From assembly GCA_015499995.1 (NCBI GenBank), contig JADNRV010000048.1, positions 248,001 through 312,000 of the forward strand: DNA of 64,000 bases, written 5' to 3'. This stretch comes from Flammula alnicola (lineage: Eukaryota > Basidiomycota > Agaricomycetes > Agaricales > Strophariaceae). The notes beneath the pieces were generated by a model. That model saw nothing but the letters and a program-made list of their open reading frames with translations, searched no databases and was not told the origin of the DNA. Each line of letters begins with the position of its first letter. Positions within the stretch are counted from its first letter, which is position 1. The translations under genes were made by a program, and so were the position numbers. This document shows, one piece after another, positions 35,196 to 49,125 of the stretch.

Positions 35196-38100
35196 TCTAT
35201 TAGGTCTATGGAGGGCTGGTTATAAAGTGAAAGAGGTGAAAGAGAAGACAAGTCGAGATCAACTTTTTTTTGAACTGCTTCCCTTCCAGGGCTGTCCGGA
35301 TTTACATCGCAGTTAAACCCGTTCCAACTGGTTCAGTTCATTCACTTCCCTTTTCGGCCATATCTTTATTGACATCACTCTGTTCTTTTCTCTCATCTCT
35401 TTCGCTCTACACTCTGCGCTGCACAACTCGACTCGCCACCCCTCTTGAATATTCTGCAATTGAACCAACCATTTCTGTGTCATCCCCGAGGTGCACTCTT
35501 GCCATCGCCTTTTGCGGTGCTGCGGTATCCACGCTCACAAAAGTCCCGCTCAACCCCTCCTCTCTCTATTCTCGATCGACGAACCCTCTATCAATACCAC
35601 CCGGATCACCTCTTCTCTCGTACAATCGATATGGCCAATCCTCGGAAGTTGCGTCAGTCTTGACTCTCCCCACATATGCCCATTTCCCCATATCACGCGC
35701 TCGTCCCTGCAGACCCTCATCCTTGCAGAATACGATCGGTCCGTCCCTATTTTATCTCCCCACCCCACGCGACCTTCCTCAACGGACTTTAACCTCCAAG
35801 AACTCTGATAATCGTCAACGCAATTTTTGGTATCGCGATGTTCCGAGATACCCCGTCGTGCCACATCGTGCACCTGCTTGTGCTTCTGCTCGTCTAAAAA
35901 ACATCTTGCATGCTCGACATCCTCGTGCTCCTCCTCTCGCGGTCCTTTTCCGCGTCTAATTCTAGCACCTTTACTTTACAAGGCCTGCCTCTCCCACCCC
36001 ATATCACGCGCCCCACAGCCTACCCCTCCAGTCTTTTCTTGCATCCTGCTGCCCCTCTCGCAAGACACCTTAACTGCGCTCGCTCATGCGCGAATTAGAA
36101 CAACCACCGCGCATCACATGCAGCCCCCCTATCAGCCAGAGCGCGCGCTGAGCCAAGGGTTTTCGTCATTCGCGATGCAATGCAATGCATGTGCATCGGC
36201 ATCGATCCTATCTTGCCCGCATAGCATCTACCTCGATTATGTGCCCTGTCTAACACTTTAGACGCGCGCCAACCCCACGCAATTCAAATCACGACGTCGA
36301 CGATCGAGGGCTGTTACATACAGTACGTCTGTCTCAACTTGAACAAGCGCTACAATTCTCGACTTCGCAGTACGGCTCCTACGGGCGCGATCGCCACTTA
36401 TCACCGTCTTTCATTTCGGGTTCCATGATGCGAATACATAGCTATTATCTGCGGTTGCATTGTGCATACATATGCGATTCAATTCTTCGCGATTCTTCAC
36501 GATCGCCGTCGTATCCGAGTCATGATCACATTGTATCACAGTATCACCAGTATGGTACCGAAAATACAAAGGAACAAAATGCTCCCCCTCCCAGATCCCC
36601 CCCTCTTCTTTTCTTGGGTCTCTTGGGCCTCTTCGAGTTCCGCGGACACATGCAGCACTATGTCCGGCGAAGGCGATAAACACCGATTAGGTATAAAAAA
36701 CTCAATTAGGGGATATAAATAAAATATGTAATCGATATCGAAATCACCATGCGCGCATTATCATAAGTATGCATGACGCGTGTCGACAGTCGTGCGGGAT
36801 CGACATGACCCCGGCCTTGAGCTCCTCGAGGGGATTTGCAGCCGCCTCGACCCACCCACCCATGAATTGAAGATGCTACTTGGGGTTGGAGAATATATAT
36901 TTATATAAATTTGAAGATGGAAGGACCAGGAAGATAGAACTTGATGGAAGATAGAAAGATAGAGGGTTTGAAAGATATGTTATGTTATGATAAGAAAACC
37001 AGCGCGTACGTTACTCGAGCCTCGAGACCAAATGGCAATGCCCTCTGCGCAAGTGCTTCGGCGCCGGCATCGGCCTGCCACCTACCCATGCGCATGCTAT
37101 GATACCGAAGAGGCCTTATCAACCTTTATCAAGCTCGAAAAGACATACATATGCACTTGTGTGGCATCCATGCACCAGATATCTATGCAACAGATATCTA
37201 TGTGTACATGATCCACCAAGACGTCCGCACCAACTCCCTCCACAAAATAAAAATAAACCAGAAAACCAAAAGACGTAGGTGGCATTCAAGAATGTTGATC
37301 ATCAGGCCGGCTCTCGTGCTAGGTTACTACCTACCCTCACTGGCAGACTGGGACGACCGGTCGGTAGTACCTCTTAAGCTCTCTGAGATATTAATAACCC
37401 TCCACTTCTTGAGGGGCTCGAGTGTGAACTATGACTATGTCATACAGCATTGAAGTATCTGGGTGAGAGCCCGGCGCCGGCATCGGCCTGCCAATGCCAT
37501 GCCATGCGCATGCTATGATACTGATGAGGCGTTATCGACCTTTATCAACTCGAAAGCGTACATGTCCCTACATAAAATTAAAATAAACCAGAAAAACCAA
37601 AGCTGTATTGATGTGATCATCAGGGGCTCTCGTGCTTGGTACCTACCCTCAGTCGATACCTCTAGGCTCTCTGAGATACTTATTAATAACCCTCCACTTC
37701 TCGGGAGGCTCTCCGCGACCAAATTTGAAAGTTGCGGTTTTTACTTTTGGTCTGGCATCTAGTTGGCATCTAGTGCGTAACGAGCTATTAGCGACTTTGA
37801 CGTCGCCTGATCAGCTTGGATGCCTCATGACCCCTCCTGCCACTAGAGCTTGGACTGGACCTCAGCGAGTGTCATGGACTCGGACGCTATCTCGGATAGG
37901 AACTATCCTCAGCGTCGATTGAATTTCTCAAGGCGAATAGGGACTCCGAGTCGGGGACTCGAGTGTGAACAATGTCCCACCACACAGCAAGTATCTTGGC
38001 ATGCCCAAAGGATGCTTGCTTCACCGATTGGGTGAGAGCTCGGCGCCGGCATCGGCCTACCAGTGCCATGCGCACGCTATGATACCGATGACGCGTTATC

Positions 38101-41100
38101 AATGTTTATTAACTCGAAAGACATATGCACAGATATCTGTGTGTACATGACTCGATCCACCAAGACGTCCGTACCAACTCCCCCCATAAAATAAAAATAA
38201 ACCAGAAAAACCAAAGACGTACATTCAATTGCAAGTTGAATGTGGTCATCAGGCAGGCTCTCGTCCTAAGTGCCTACCCTCAGACTGGGGACCGGCCGGT
38301 ACCTCTAGCCTCTAGGCTCTCAGAGATATTAATAAACCTCCACTTCTCGGGCTCTCCGCGACCAAATTTGAAAGGTGCAGCTTTACTTTTGGTCTGGCAT
38401 CTAGTGCGTAACGAGCGAGCGACTTTGACGTCGCCTGATCAGCTTGGATGCCTCATGACCTCTCCTGGAGCTTGGACTGGACCTTTGCGGTAGGCATGGA
38501 CTCGGAGGCTATCTGGGATGATAGGAAAGAACAAGTTGGAACTATCCTCGGGCGTCGAGGCGAACAGGGAAGGACTCGACTCGGAGTGTGAACTACGTCC
38601 CATCATACAGCAAGCATCTTGGCATGCCCAGAGGATGCTTGCTTCACCGATTGGGTGCGAGCTCGAGCATTCAATGCCAATGCCCAGAGTGCTTCCCGTT
38701 ACATAAGTGCTATGAGAAATCGCTCGACTCGGACTCCCACACTCGCGACTACTAATCAAAGCCCAAGAGCCCATCGTGATTCGTGATTTCTACCAAGTAA
38801 CACACATGATATGGCAGTGCACCCGCATCGCACCTAATTCTGTTTATCTACTGTGCATAAAAAGCCCGCGTCTGATTCGTTCGCGACTAAGGATGCAAAT
38901 ATTAATAAGTAACTAAGGAAAAGCGGACTGAAGCCGTGAATCCCACTTCCACTTCAACGAACCCCAAAAACCCGCTCCCAAAAATTGGATAGAATAATGT
39001 ATGTACATAAAACCACTCCCGTCTCTTCAGGATTCCTCTCCGCCCGCAGCCGTAATGCCAAGCCAAAAATCCAATGCACCATCATCAAAGGCTCCTTGAA
39101 GCCTTCCTATACAAATGCTATTTTTGGCCACCCACCTTCCTTTTCCGGCTTCCTTCTTTCAGCTTGCTTTCTCCGTGACCAAAAATAAAATACACACAGC
39201 ACCCACTCGTATTGCGAACTTACTGCCCCCGCACGGGCGTGACCAGCTTATTCCCGTCGTCAACAGGGCCCGCCTGCCCGGGTCAAGTATAAGTATCGAC
39301 ATCACAACCAGAGAGCGCTATAGTTATCCGTCGCACGTAAAGTACTGCATTTGACTCGGAATCGGGCGTGCCAGCCCCGCATCGCCCGGACGAGGTATTG
39401 ATAGATAGTAGCGGGTTTCCTATCGTGGTGATCTGGGTTTATATTCTGTGCTGTACTCGGGCGATTACTATAGAGTACGGCAGTAGGTGCTTGGCTACCG
39501 TGACAACTTGAAGCGTCTCCTCGTTCGTACAGTAAGGACATACGATTTCTGCATCACGCTCCTGTAAACTCGGACTTGGAGCCCCTCTCGTACTCTTTCT
39601 AGATAGATACTTTAGGACCGTGTCGACTCCGACCCCGGCCATCAAATCGACTCGACTCCGCGGACGATTGCCTTCACGCTGCCTTTAAAAAATTGTGCAC
39701 TCATCTGCTCCTGCTCAGGAGACGCTGAGCATTAATACTTCCATTTCAGCCCCGACGTCGTGCATTGAAGGATGATGGATCCATGCGGTGTACAGACTTA
39801 TTTCTAACTCAACCAGCTTGAGTGAAACGTGCGTGCGCGACTGCGTACTACGGGTGCATACATAAATTTGATGTCCTGATGGAAATTCAATGGACCCCTT
39901 CACGCATGGACAAGTAGTAAGTACACGTACTGCATGTCTTTCAGACACACTTTGTCAGACGTATCTCGATGAAAATTCCGCTGAATTACTAGAAAAAAAA
40001 CCTTCCACCGGTACCACGCTATGTAGATTTCAGTTGCGATTGGCTTCTGTAAACGCCAAGCTTTGCTTCAGCAACCAATGAAAATAGAGGCTAAGGGTAC
40101 TTGTTTTTTATACTGAAATTACTGCCCTCCAGGGCAGCTGATCGCATTTGCTTGGCCATGAATCGCCAATAGACATACGGGTATTATCCGCCCTTTCGTG
40201 CTTGGCGAGCTCGTTTGAAAGACCCATCAAAGCGGACGAGAACGACAGACACCTCGACTCGCAATGCATCCAAAATTCAAATTCAAAAGTGACTTCGTGA
40301 TATCTTCGTCATGATGCTTCACTTGAATAGATTCAATTTCCACAGAAAGTGGAGCACACAGGTGTTGGACGCGATTCAGAAGGAGGTCGGACCGCTAGGT
40401 AGAGTTAACGTTCGTTGCCGCGAGGGTGCCATGGCTATGATTATGCAACGCTAAGATTGGAACAAGATAACGACATCAGACTTGACTTTAGAGCCATAAG
40501 CTCAGAATAGTGACATAGGAGCCAACTCAAATTAACTCAAGCCCGAGGAGGATTCAAGTAACGCCCTTGCTGTACCTGTGTGTAAACTAACTCACCATTG
40601 GTATCGATTTCTCATGCATTGCGTCCGAAGCCCCTTTAAACACCAGCAATACCGAATCGAGAGATGGAAATCCTGATCCCAACTCCTTTTTTGGTTTGTG
40701 CAACACAGAACGAACTGACACATCACCTCAAATGAGATTTTATGAGATTTTAGAGCTTTTCAGCGATATGAATAATTGATATGAGAGCGCTTCAGACCGT
40801 AACTAGTCCTGCTGAATTTCGTCTACCTGTCGGCATAGTTATTAACTAGGTGACTGGAGGCTGTTCGAAAGACATATGTGCAGAAGTGAACGGAACTTAC
40901 CTTCGGGCATGGCAGTCAATCTTACCCCCAAGCTCCAGACCAATGATCACGATAGATCGATAGATGTGCCGTTGATTATCGATTATGTACGAGCTAAGTT
41001 CTCCTCATTGGAGTCCGACGACTTTATCTGCAAGCTATGAGTGAAAAGGCATATTCAGTCAGCGCAAAAAATAATAAACTCGTGGTATTTTCCCACACAC

Positions 41101-43341
41101 ATTTCGAGACCGCCATCCGACCACCCAAGACACTTATCTTCGTATCTACACGGAGCGGCAAGCCTAGGACTGGCCATTCCTCTTCAGGCAAACTCGTTAT
41201 CTGGCTCGATCTGTAGATATCAATGCGCTGCACACCAGTGCGTCTGCAACATTGAATTGAATGCAAGAGAGTCGACGCAAACCGAGCCGTCGACATCTTT
41301 AGCCGCACACCGGAACTCGCACCCTTGCTCCCGCCCGCTCTCACCTTGGCCACGGCTTTGAGCAGCTATCTGGGAGTCTGGGTGCGGTACAGCACAAGGA
41401 CGACGCGTCCCAATTGCCGCCAAGCATCCGGAAGGTTATCTACCCGGCCCCACCGTCCCGCGTTGCGCGCTATTTTCATGTCGCGCATCCATATCATGAT
41501 GGTCAGGATTCCACTGTCGAACAAGAATATCATGAAGGACAGTGTATTGTTCCAGGACTCGGCTATAGTTCGTCGACCTGTTCAGGCGGCGCCTTTCCTG
41601 CGCGATTTCCGAGATCGGGCCGTCGGGAATGTGAGTAGGCGATAGGACAACGGTAGGCAAACGGTAGGATGAATTTCTTGGTGGTTTCTTGGCTGTAGTA
41701 ATCCCTTCACAGAACTTGGAAATAACTACCGTGTTGGATCCTCAGAGTCCGGGAAGACCGGCAGAGCATACGAGGCTTTGTATTGTAAGTGTCGCAGGGA
41801 AAATCAAGAGACGCACACTACCAATGTAAAGCCGAATGCAATCATCTTGTTTACTTTAATCACCCAATTATAACAGAGTCGTCCCAGGAGGCGAACAGTT
41901 GGAATCTGTTGGATAATCAATGTCCGTTAATGGACAGCGTCTCTGGAAGAAATCAAAGTCCGGGCCTTGACAATCATAGCACAGGAACTGAGGAACCTCA
42001 CCTTACAAATGTTCATGAAGCCCGAACAGGAATTGGTCCGGGGTGTCTACGAAAGGTGGTTTGAAATCAGAGGTTTCCCTGAGCACTATGGCTTGAAAAC
42101 TATGCTTCGAAGGATGTCGAGGACGAGGCAAAACTCTGAAAGCTTCCTAAGCATAACGTCCGGTAAGCGAGCGAATATATGATTAGGTTCATCTGCATCT
42201 GCAAAAGATTACCGAAAGTCACAGATCGCCGTCATCGCGGATAGAGCCGTTCATGGCATTGCGAACCTGCGGCATTGTTGTCGAGGATATCCGAGGAGGC
42301 CGGAGACTTGCGGTGCTTAAGCCCCACCGTAACTGCGGCCAAGTTCGAAAGGAGGCCTGAGGCCGTCGATGAGGGAAAATAGGTAGCGAGCAGAGGGAAT
42401 ATTTTGCCTGGAAGAGACGACGGACTTAAGAATGCATATTTATATATACGAATGAGGGCCAAGGCTGTCATTTATGAGCGTATATGTGTTGATCACGAAA
42501 GCCCGAATGTATCCCGTGAAAGAAAAGTCCGAGATCGTTACGAGAACATCATGCGATGTCAACCGCAAGTTATTGTCTCGACATATGCGCAACGGCCATG
42601 GGTATCTTGACTTAGTTCTAGAAAAAAAAATCTCCAGGAAGGTTGGTCAAGGTAGATGTCGGAGAAACCTTCATTATCCATTACACCTAGAATAGAATCA
42701 CCGTTTGATGAACTTGAACAGACCAATATTAGAAGTGCTCGACGGAGCTCACCGTGCAATTGCATTCCACTGGAGTAAAAACTTGATGCAATTCCGATTC
42801 TGTACAAAGGACAGGGAGATGTTGAATGGATTTATGAAGGGAGCGACACTTACCTAAAGTAGGAACCCACTCAAAATCGAATATGAGGGAACTTTGATGT
42901 CGTCATTCAAAAGTTCTGACTGAAGCATGGCTCGAAGGCTCTTGCCATATTGCATGGGTTCCCGAAGATCATGGAATAAGAACTGAATACGCCAAGTATT
43001 CTGAACGTGGTTTTCTTGATGCATCTTGACGTCTCTTCGGACCGTAGCATTCCTCCGAAGCCATTTATATAATTAACCTGACTTCCTCTACGAGAAACGT
43101 TTTCTCAAGCTCGGCCCATTCTGAATGCAAGAGGTTTGGAAATGTGCGAGACAATGTAGCGAATTTTCACCGTTTGGGTCACTTGGCAAGTCCAGAACGA
43201 ATGTTTTCTGGAAAACTTTCCAGAGGAACACGGCATGGCATTCATCTAGCCTGGAACGGCGATGTTGCAGGTCTTCTCTGTCAATGGAAAGTAACATGTT
43301 ATAATGTACAAGAATTCGTCTATGGTGATATCGTAAACCCC
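35196..43341. other. 8.1-kb region without a recognised gene
   Basis: From 35270 to 36260 the plus strand is pyrimidine-rich with a 229-codon frame of low complexity that I regard as non-coding; it lies just upstream of the bZIP gene and may be its leader or promoter. A cluster of tandem repeats fills about 37010-38720. From 38720 to 43340 only short frames without family motifs were found. Confidence 0.4.
37010..38720. repeat. Cluster of diverged tandem repeats, 0.4-0.6 kb units
   Basis: The anchor GGCGCCGGCATCGGCCT recurs at about 37067, 37473 and 38042, each followed by GCATGCTATGATACCGA-like sequence, then AATAAACCAGAAAA, then a CTCTGAGATATTAATAA-type stretch. Units are about 407, 569 and 630 bp; the first lacks a block present in the other two (ACTTTGACGTCGCCTGATCA and GCATGCCCA...GGATGCTTGCTTC). 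A partial unit lies at each edge. No long reading frame is shared by the units. Confidence 0.8.
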
Positions 43342-45764
43342 TCACAAAGTGTAATAAAAGCCAGGTTGGCCCTCTAACGGCTTCGATCGTTTTCCTGCTC
43401 TCATCAGTTTGTTCTGCCGCATAAAGTGGAACGTCGTGATACCAAGGAGACTGAGTAACAGTATCTGGGAACCTATCACTGCACTGAGTCCTACAGAAAG
43501 TAAAATTAGAAATCATCAAAAAGAAATCGTGCTTCAGTAGATACGAACGAACCTGGAATGTAGCGCGGGCTGTCTTGGGCACGGAAGACAGTGGTGGCCA
43601 TAATACCCGCAATACCCCCCAAGCAAACAGTCAGAGCAGTTTGCACAGATCTATCAGGTCTGCGTCAGGTTAAATATCGGGAAAGTGGCTTGTAAGGCAA
43701 ACCTTTTACTGTGCGAAACTACGTTATTCGCACTCTGAAATTTTTGTTAAGCCACCACTTCAAATTGAGGTAATGCTAAGCAACTCACATAAGCGAGAAT
43801 GGTGGGGATACCTCCAGAATTTCCGGCAGTGTTCAAAAAGGCACCTAGGAATAAAATGTGATGATACATTTATTTACCGAGCAATATAGTGCAACTTACC
43901 GAAATATCTGACTTCATTTTGTTTCGCGAAGGCGGTCAATGCAACACCAGTAAGACACACAAGAGTGCTCCCGAGTATGAAGCCAGAGCGGTGTTTGTGT
44001 TTGTCAGAAAAGTATGCGACAAGCATTGTGGTGACAATCTAAGACATGGGAATTAGAACATGATTTTTGTCAAAAGGAAGACTTACAGAGGGGCCGTATG
44101 GTGGTGCGCTCTGGTCAGAAGTTAGACATGTGCGAGTTCGACCATGAGGTCGCTAACGTACTAGAAGCAAGGAAGCAGTTTTTGACCAACCCATACCCTT
44201 CAAAATGATTGGAAGGAAGAACGACTGCGCGTCTGGGAAAGATTAAGGATCAATCAATGCAGAAGCCCAGGGAAAAAAGGTCTCATTCACAAGACGGCAG
44301 CCCTGCGCACAAAAACATGACGCCTAGGTTGATTTTCAAAAGCGTCAGAACCTAGTCTTAACAAACCCGTACCCAACTCACCATAAGCCCATAGAGTCCA
44401 GTCAGATAGATGTGCCTTGACCTTTTCACAGGTCAAAGGATCAGCGACTGCGTCTCCGCGATCATCGTCGATTCGCCTTAGAACAAGCGTTGTTTGCTCC
44501 CGTGTCAGGAAGGTGTTCTTGTCAGGGAAGGCGGGAATGAAAAGCCAAGTTATAATAGCCAAGAACAGCGTAATTGCGCCTTCGATTATCTTGGAAGAAA
44601 AAACCGATCGATGTCATCCTTCGAAGAAAAGAGAATAGAGCATACAAAGATCCATCTCCAACCAGCAAGACCCCTTTTACCATCGAGCAGGCTGATGGCA
44701 TATGCGAGAATCGGACTCAATCCACCAGCAGTCACTGAAATCAGGTAGAACACTGCGATTCTGTGGTTTCTCTTGAGCTCACAATTACGTTACACCGATA
44801 TTGCAAAGGGGCGCACCGTTTGTGAACTTCATGGCGTTTGTACCTGTCCAAGTTCAATATCTTTCCGTGCAGAGATATTCCCATAGGTACACTCACCAAG
44901 TCGAGATGATGAACAGAAGCGACGGGAAAAAGGAAGCCTGAGAAAGAAAAAAGAAGTCAGTCAATGTAGGATTCGTCTGCGGATTCTTACCTCAAATACT
45001 CCCAACAAAACACGACACAGAACCAAGTACCCCCATGAGTGAACAAAGCCCATGGCAAGCTGTATCGAACCCCATGCCACAACGATGAATGATAACCAGT
45101 TGCGAACCCCGAAATATCGAAGAGCTAGGTTTCCAGGTAGTTGTCTGACAAAAGTTGTCAGCTAGCACAACAGAGTCCCAAGTCGCGCTTTACCCACAGA
45201 AAGATGTACGGAACAAAGTACATGCAGCTAATAATGCTGAATCGCTCTCCTGTCAGAAGTTTCTTCATTGCAAAATAAATGAGATTGAAGGAGAAGACCA
45301 GTAAATAAACGTACTAGGTCGACACCCATACCAGCTGTATACGCGGCGCCGAGGTTGATTCTGTCAATCAAGGCAAACGAATACACCATGGCCAGTACCG
45401 GGATAATTCGCCAATCAACGAAACGCCTGATGAAGGAACGTGGTCGTTATCAGTCAACCATTCACTTTCCCAGTCACTTGAGAATCGAACAGCCTTACAT
45501 AGTCGTTCGTTCAAAACCAGCGTCACGCTCTGACTCCAGTGAACTAACTGATGATTCTTTGGAGAGGTCCATCTTCTTGATATCAGAGTCAGAGTAATTG
45601 TCAGGGATAGACATGGTGAGGCCGCCTTTCTCGTTCAGTGTGAGGAAAGAATGAGGAGGGCCAGAAGACACCAAGGAAGAGACTGCATTCGCTTGGTCTT
45701 TATGTGGGTTTGGCTCAATCCATAAGGGTTGAAGGTCAGAAAGAGGAAGGTCAACCCTGATCAT
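43342..45764 (-). CDS. MFS transporter, Dal5/anion:cation symporter family (paralogue 1)
   Basis: A many-exon gene for a 12-segment plasma-membrane carrier of the allantoate/nicotinate permease type. From ATG 45764 a hydrophilic N-terminus of about 90 residues (with an alternative start MSIPDNYSD) leads into FVDWRIIPVLAMVYSFALID, RINLGAAYTAGM (family signature DRxNLG), LPGNLALRYFGVRNWLSFIV, MGFVHSWGYLVLCRVLLGVF, EGAITLFLAIITWLFIPAFP, DKNTFLTREQTTLVLRRID and a last half with GGIAGIMATTVFR and RYIPGLSAVIGSQILLLSLL. It ends EGQPGFYYTL with TGA at 43342-43344. The substrate is likely a small carboxylate or purine breakdown product, but is not predictable. The paralogue 1.1 kb upstream has the same ending and similar intron layout. 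Confidence 0.85.
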
Positions 45765-46874
45765 CCACGAAATTCACATTGAACCAGGGCCTCGGCACTT
45801 CAGACAACCCACGAGATCGAGTGGACAGATTGATAGAAGCCTGGAGGACCTGGAAGGTTAAATTCTAAGGCAGGGTATGTAAGGAATCGGACTCACAAAG
45901 GGCAAAAGGCGCCGAAGATGTCTCCTGCGTATATGTACTAAGGGTCCAATGCACTGACGAACAATACTCTATGTACTAGTAGCTCTAGCCTCCCTTGACG
46001 AGCTTGAGCTAAGCGACGCGGCCAGTCGGGCTTATGTGTTAATTCCGCCGGGCAGAAGGTATTCTTCTGCCTTCTGGATTCAATCTCCAGCGCGCTGAGA
46101 TCACGAAGCAGTAGACCTTGGCCTCATTGCGGATATATGCAGGGTCACTTCCGTGCGTGCGTGCGCTGTAATTGAGATTTTACACGCTCAGAGCAGAGGT
46201 GATAAATGTTTCTTGACGGTTGTGAGAAAAGAGACAGAGTAAAATTTCTCACGCAAGTGTAACGCGGACCATTGGAATCGACTCCGATATCAGCCATCTA
46301 CAGCCTAACGAAGATTACTGATTCACCTCAGGAGCCGAGAAGAATGGCACTAGAAACCATGGTCAAATGGTACCAAAATGGTACATCCAATTTTTTGGTT
46401 GCCTTGAGCTTTCATTATCGTGCGCAGCAGGAAATGGCGCTTGAATGGCGCGTCACTGTTGAACGTTGAACGTTGAGCGCTGAGAACACCAAACATTGAC
46501 ACCGACATATCAACTTCTTTGCTCGTGAATCAATCGCGAATTGAATAAGATGTCCCATTGAAAGATGTAACCCACGATCATCCAGGAGTTGTTATTGTTA
46601 ACTGTCCTTGGGTAGATCTACTGCACAGCTGTTATTCCCCTTGCCAATCACATTAGATCCATAAATCATGCGGTCAATTGCAAGTCAGGTTCAGCACGAA
46701 GAAACTAGCACAACGTCATCCAGCATCCGTATAAAGGAGAAAATTAGAATGCTCGACTCTCTATCAAATACACAAGCTGTCTTACACCCTGAAGTCACCC
46801 TAGATTGCAGACTCGCTATCTCGATAAATAGAAGTCGAGGCAGGGTGTGCCACTTGTCTTTCCGTCGTCTTGGA
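45765..46874. other. Spacer between the two MFS genes
   Basis: 1.1 kb containing the upstream region of paralogue 1 and the 3' flank of paralogue 2. A few short direct repeats (TTGAACGTTGA near 46458-46476) were noted. No gene was recognised. Confidence 0.45.
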
Positions 46875-49125
46875 TCACAAAGTATATAAGAAGCCAACCT
46901 GACCCTCGACAGGGTCGCAGGCCTTCCCTTGGCGGACGCTCTTGTTTTTGTACCGATAATGGATGGTCGTGATTACGAGGAGGACCAACATAAGGAATTG
47001 ACAAGCGATTGTCGCATAAATGCCAGGAAGATATTTCGGGAAATCGTGTTGGCGGAAAACAAGGCTCGCAAATATACCTCCAACCCCTCCAAAAGAAACG
47101 ATGATCGCAGTTGAGACGGCTCTTTTGGTGTGAGAGATAATGTTATTTGAGGACTGCGTAAGTGTTACCCCATTAATCTGTTCGTCGGATTTTGTACACT
47201 TGATAGTCCTGATACTCACATATGCAAGTATTCCAGGGATACACCCTCCCGAACCTGCGTTAGCCAAAAAGATACCTATATAGCGATTAAGAAGGAGCGA
47301 GACAATCGGATGCACGATTTTTGGCACACCTGCGTATCGCACACCTGAGTTGCGTGAGTACCCTGTCATAAATAGGCCCACTATGGTCAAGGTGGCTTGG
47401 ATAGCGATTACTGCGGCCCGCTGACGATATTTGTCTGAAATCCATGCAAAGATCAATATGCTTATAGCCTAGATTAGCAAGTCAATACGGATATTGTGAC
47501 GATGTAAAGAGAGCTGTCGAACCGCAAAGATGTAAGGTGGTGCAGACTGGTTATATTCAAGTCAGTTAAAGGATTGCCATCGCGGAAAATATGACGTACG
47601 TACCAACAATAGCGACGCAGTTTCACTCCAGCCCATTCCTCGTAGGATGATGGTCACAAAAAAGCTAAAGGACAATTCTGAGGTCGAAACGCGTTGACGT
47701 AAGAGGAGATAAAATGAAAGTAGTACCTGATCGCATAGGCCGGCAATGTAGCACACATGTACATGAGCCCTACGTGACGACAAAAGAGGATTAGCAGCGA
47801 GGCGTATTTACAAAGAACGTTGTCGTCATACCGCATACCCAAAGCTTCCAGTCCAGGAGATGACTGAACAACTTCTCCTTGGAAAGATCATCCGGTACCG
47901 CATCCCCACGATCTTTCTCGACCCGTTGAAGAATAATAGCAGTCTCCTCTCGCGTCAGGAACGTGTTCTGGTCAGGGAAGGTGGGCAAGAAAAACCACGC
48001 AATGATACCGAAGGCGATAGTGATTACCCCTTCGACGATCTAAGTAGTACGTACGATCAACGATCAGCTTTATGAGGGAGAAATATCGGGATCAATGACA
48101 AGGGCTCACAAAAATCCATGCCCATGCAGGAATCCCATACCGACCACCAAGGAACGTCAAAACGTATGCGAATATAGCACTAAATCCACCAACAAATATG
48201 CCAATCACGTAGAACGCCGCGAGTCTGGACACGGTCAGTGTCGAAGTCAGGTGGGGTCGGTCCGATATCTGAGGAAAGAGAGAGATATAGATACTGACCT
48301 TTTCTGGACTTCGTGGCGGGTATACCTGACAAAATGGGAAGATAACTGTAAGACCACATTGTCGCCGAACGTTAGAACCCTTTAAAGACCTACCAAGTTG
48401 TGATGATATAAACCATAGCTGGGAAGAAACCCGCCTGAAACAAGTTTAAGCACCAGGGGTAATCTATTCAAACATCAAAACGACGCACCTCAAATGCACC
48501 GAGCAGCACTCTGCAGAGCCCCAAGTATCCCCATGTGGGCACAAAACCCATGCTGAGCTGGACTGCACCCCATGCGACGACCAAAAAAGCAAGATAATGG
48601 ACAGCACCCAGTTTGCGCAGGAAAAGGTTACTTGGGAGTTGACTTGACCAACACAAGTTATGAGCAAAGCGTTCAAAAGCACATTGAAGCACACTTACAA
48701 CAAGATATAGGGAACGAAATAGATGCAAGACACAACGCTGAAGCGCGACCCGATATGTAAACGCTGCAGAGGTGTTTTCATCAGCGCCATTCATATTTTC
48801 ACTGGCCGAATAAACGTACGAGATCATGGTCCATACCAGCCGTGCGCGCCAGACCAAGATTCGATCGGTCGATCAACGATAGTGCAGAGAGCATCCCAAG
48901 GAGGGGTAGTATCCTCCAGTCGACTTTACGTCTGCAACATCACGAAAAGAGGGTGAGTGGAAAGCGCAGAATGGCGACGATTCAGACTCACATGAGGGAT
49001 TTTATCCGACGTGCAGAATCTTCCTGCGACAGACCTGCAGTTTCCAGGTTTGATTGCGTCGACAGCAGATCGACCTTGTTATCGACGGCGGCCTCGGACG
49101 TCGAGTGAGTTTGCGAGAGGGCCAT
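46875..49125 (-). CDS. MFS transporter, Dal5/anion:cation symporter family (paralogue 2)
   Basis: From ATG 49125 (MALSQTHSTSEAAVDNKVDL) the exons encode RKVDWRILPLLGMLSALSLI, DRSNLGLARTAGMDHDL, RFSVVSCIYFVPYILL, LPSNLFLRKLGAVHYLAFLV, MGFVPTWGYLGLCRVLLGAF, EGVITIAFGIIAWFFLPTFP, DQNTFLTREETAIILQRVEK, LMYMCATLPAYAIR, FFVTIILRGMGWSETASLLL, ISDKYRQRAAVIAIQATLTI (loop 8-9), NNIISHTKRAVSTAIIVSFG and EGQVGFLYTL, stop TGA at 46875-46877. All twelve membrane segments can be followed. An in-frame ATG at 49188 would add 21 residues. The two genes share orientation, ending and exon pattern and probably arose by tandem duplication; divergence is substantial, so specificity may differ. Confidence 0.87.

Noticed and set aside
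35270..35959. 229-codon plus-strand frame upstream of the bZIP gene
   Set aside because: Composition is pyrimidine-rich with Ser/Pro/Leu low complexity, no motif, no intron signals, and other frames are equally open. Likely promoter or leader DNA of the opposite-strand gene.
41967..42182. 71-codon frame (KPEQELVRGVYERW...)
   Set aside because: It looks protein-like for a short stretch but has no recognisable family, start context or neighbouring exon; kept only as a note.
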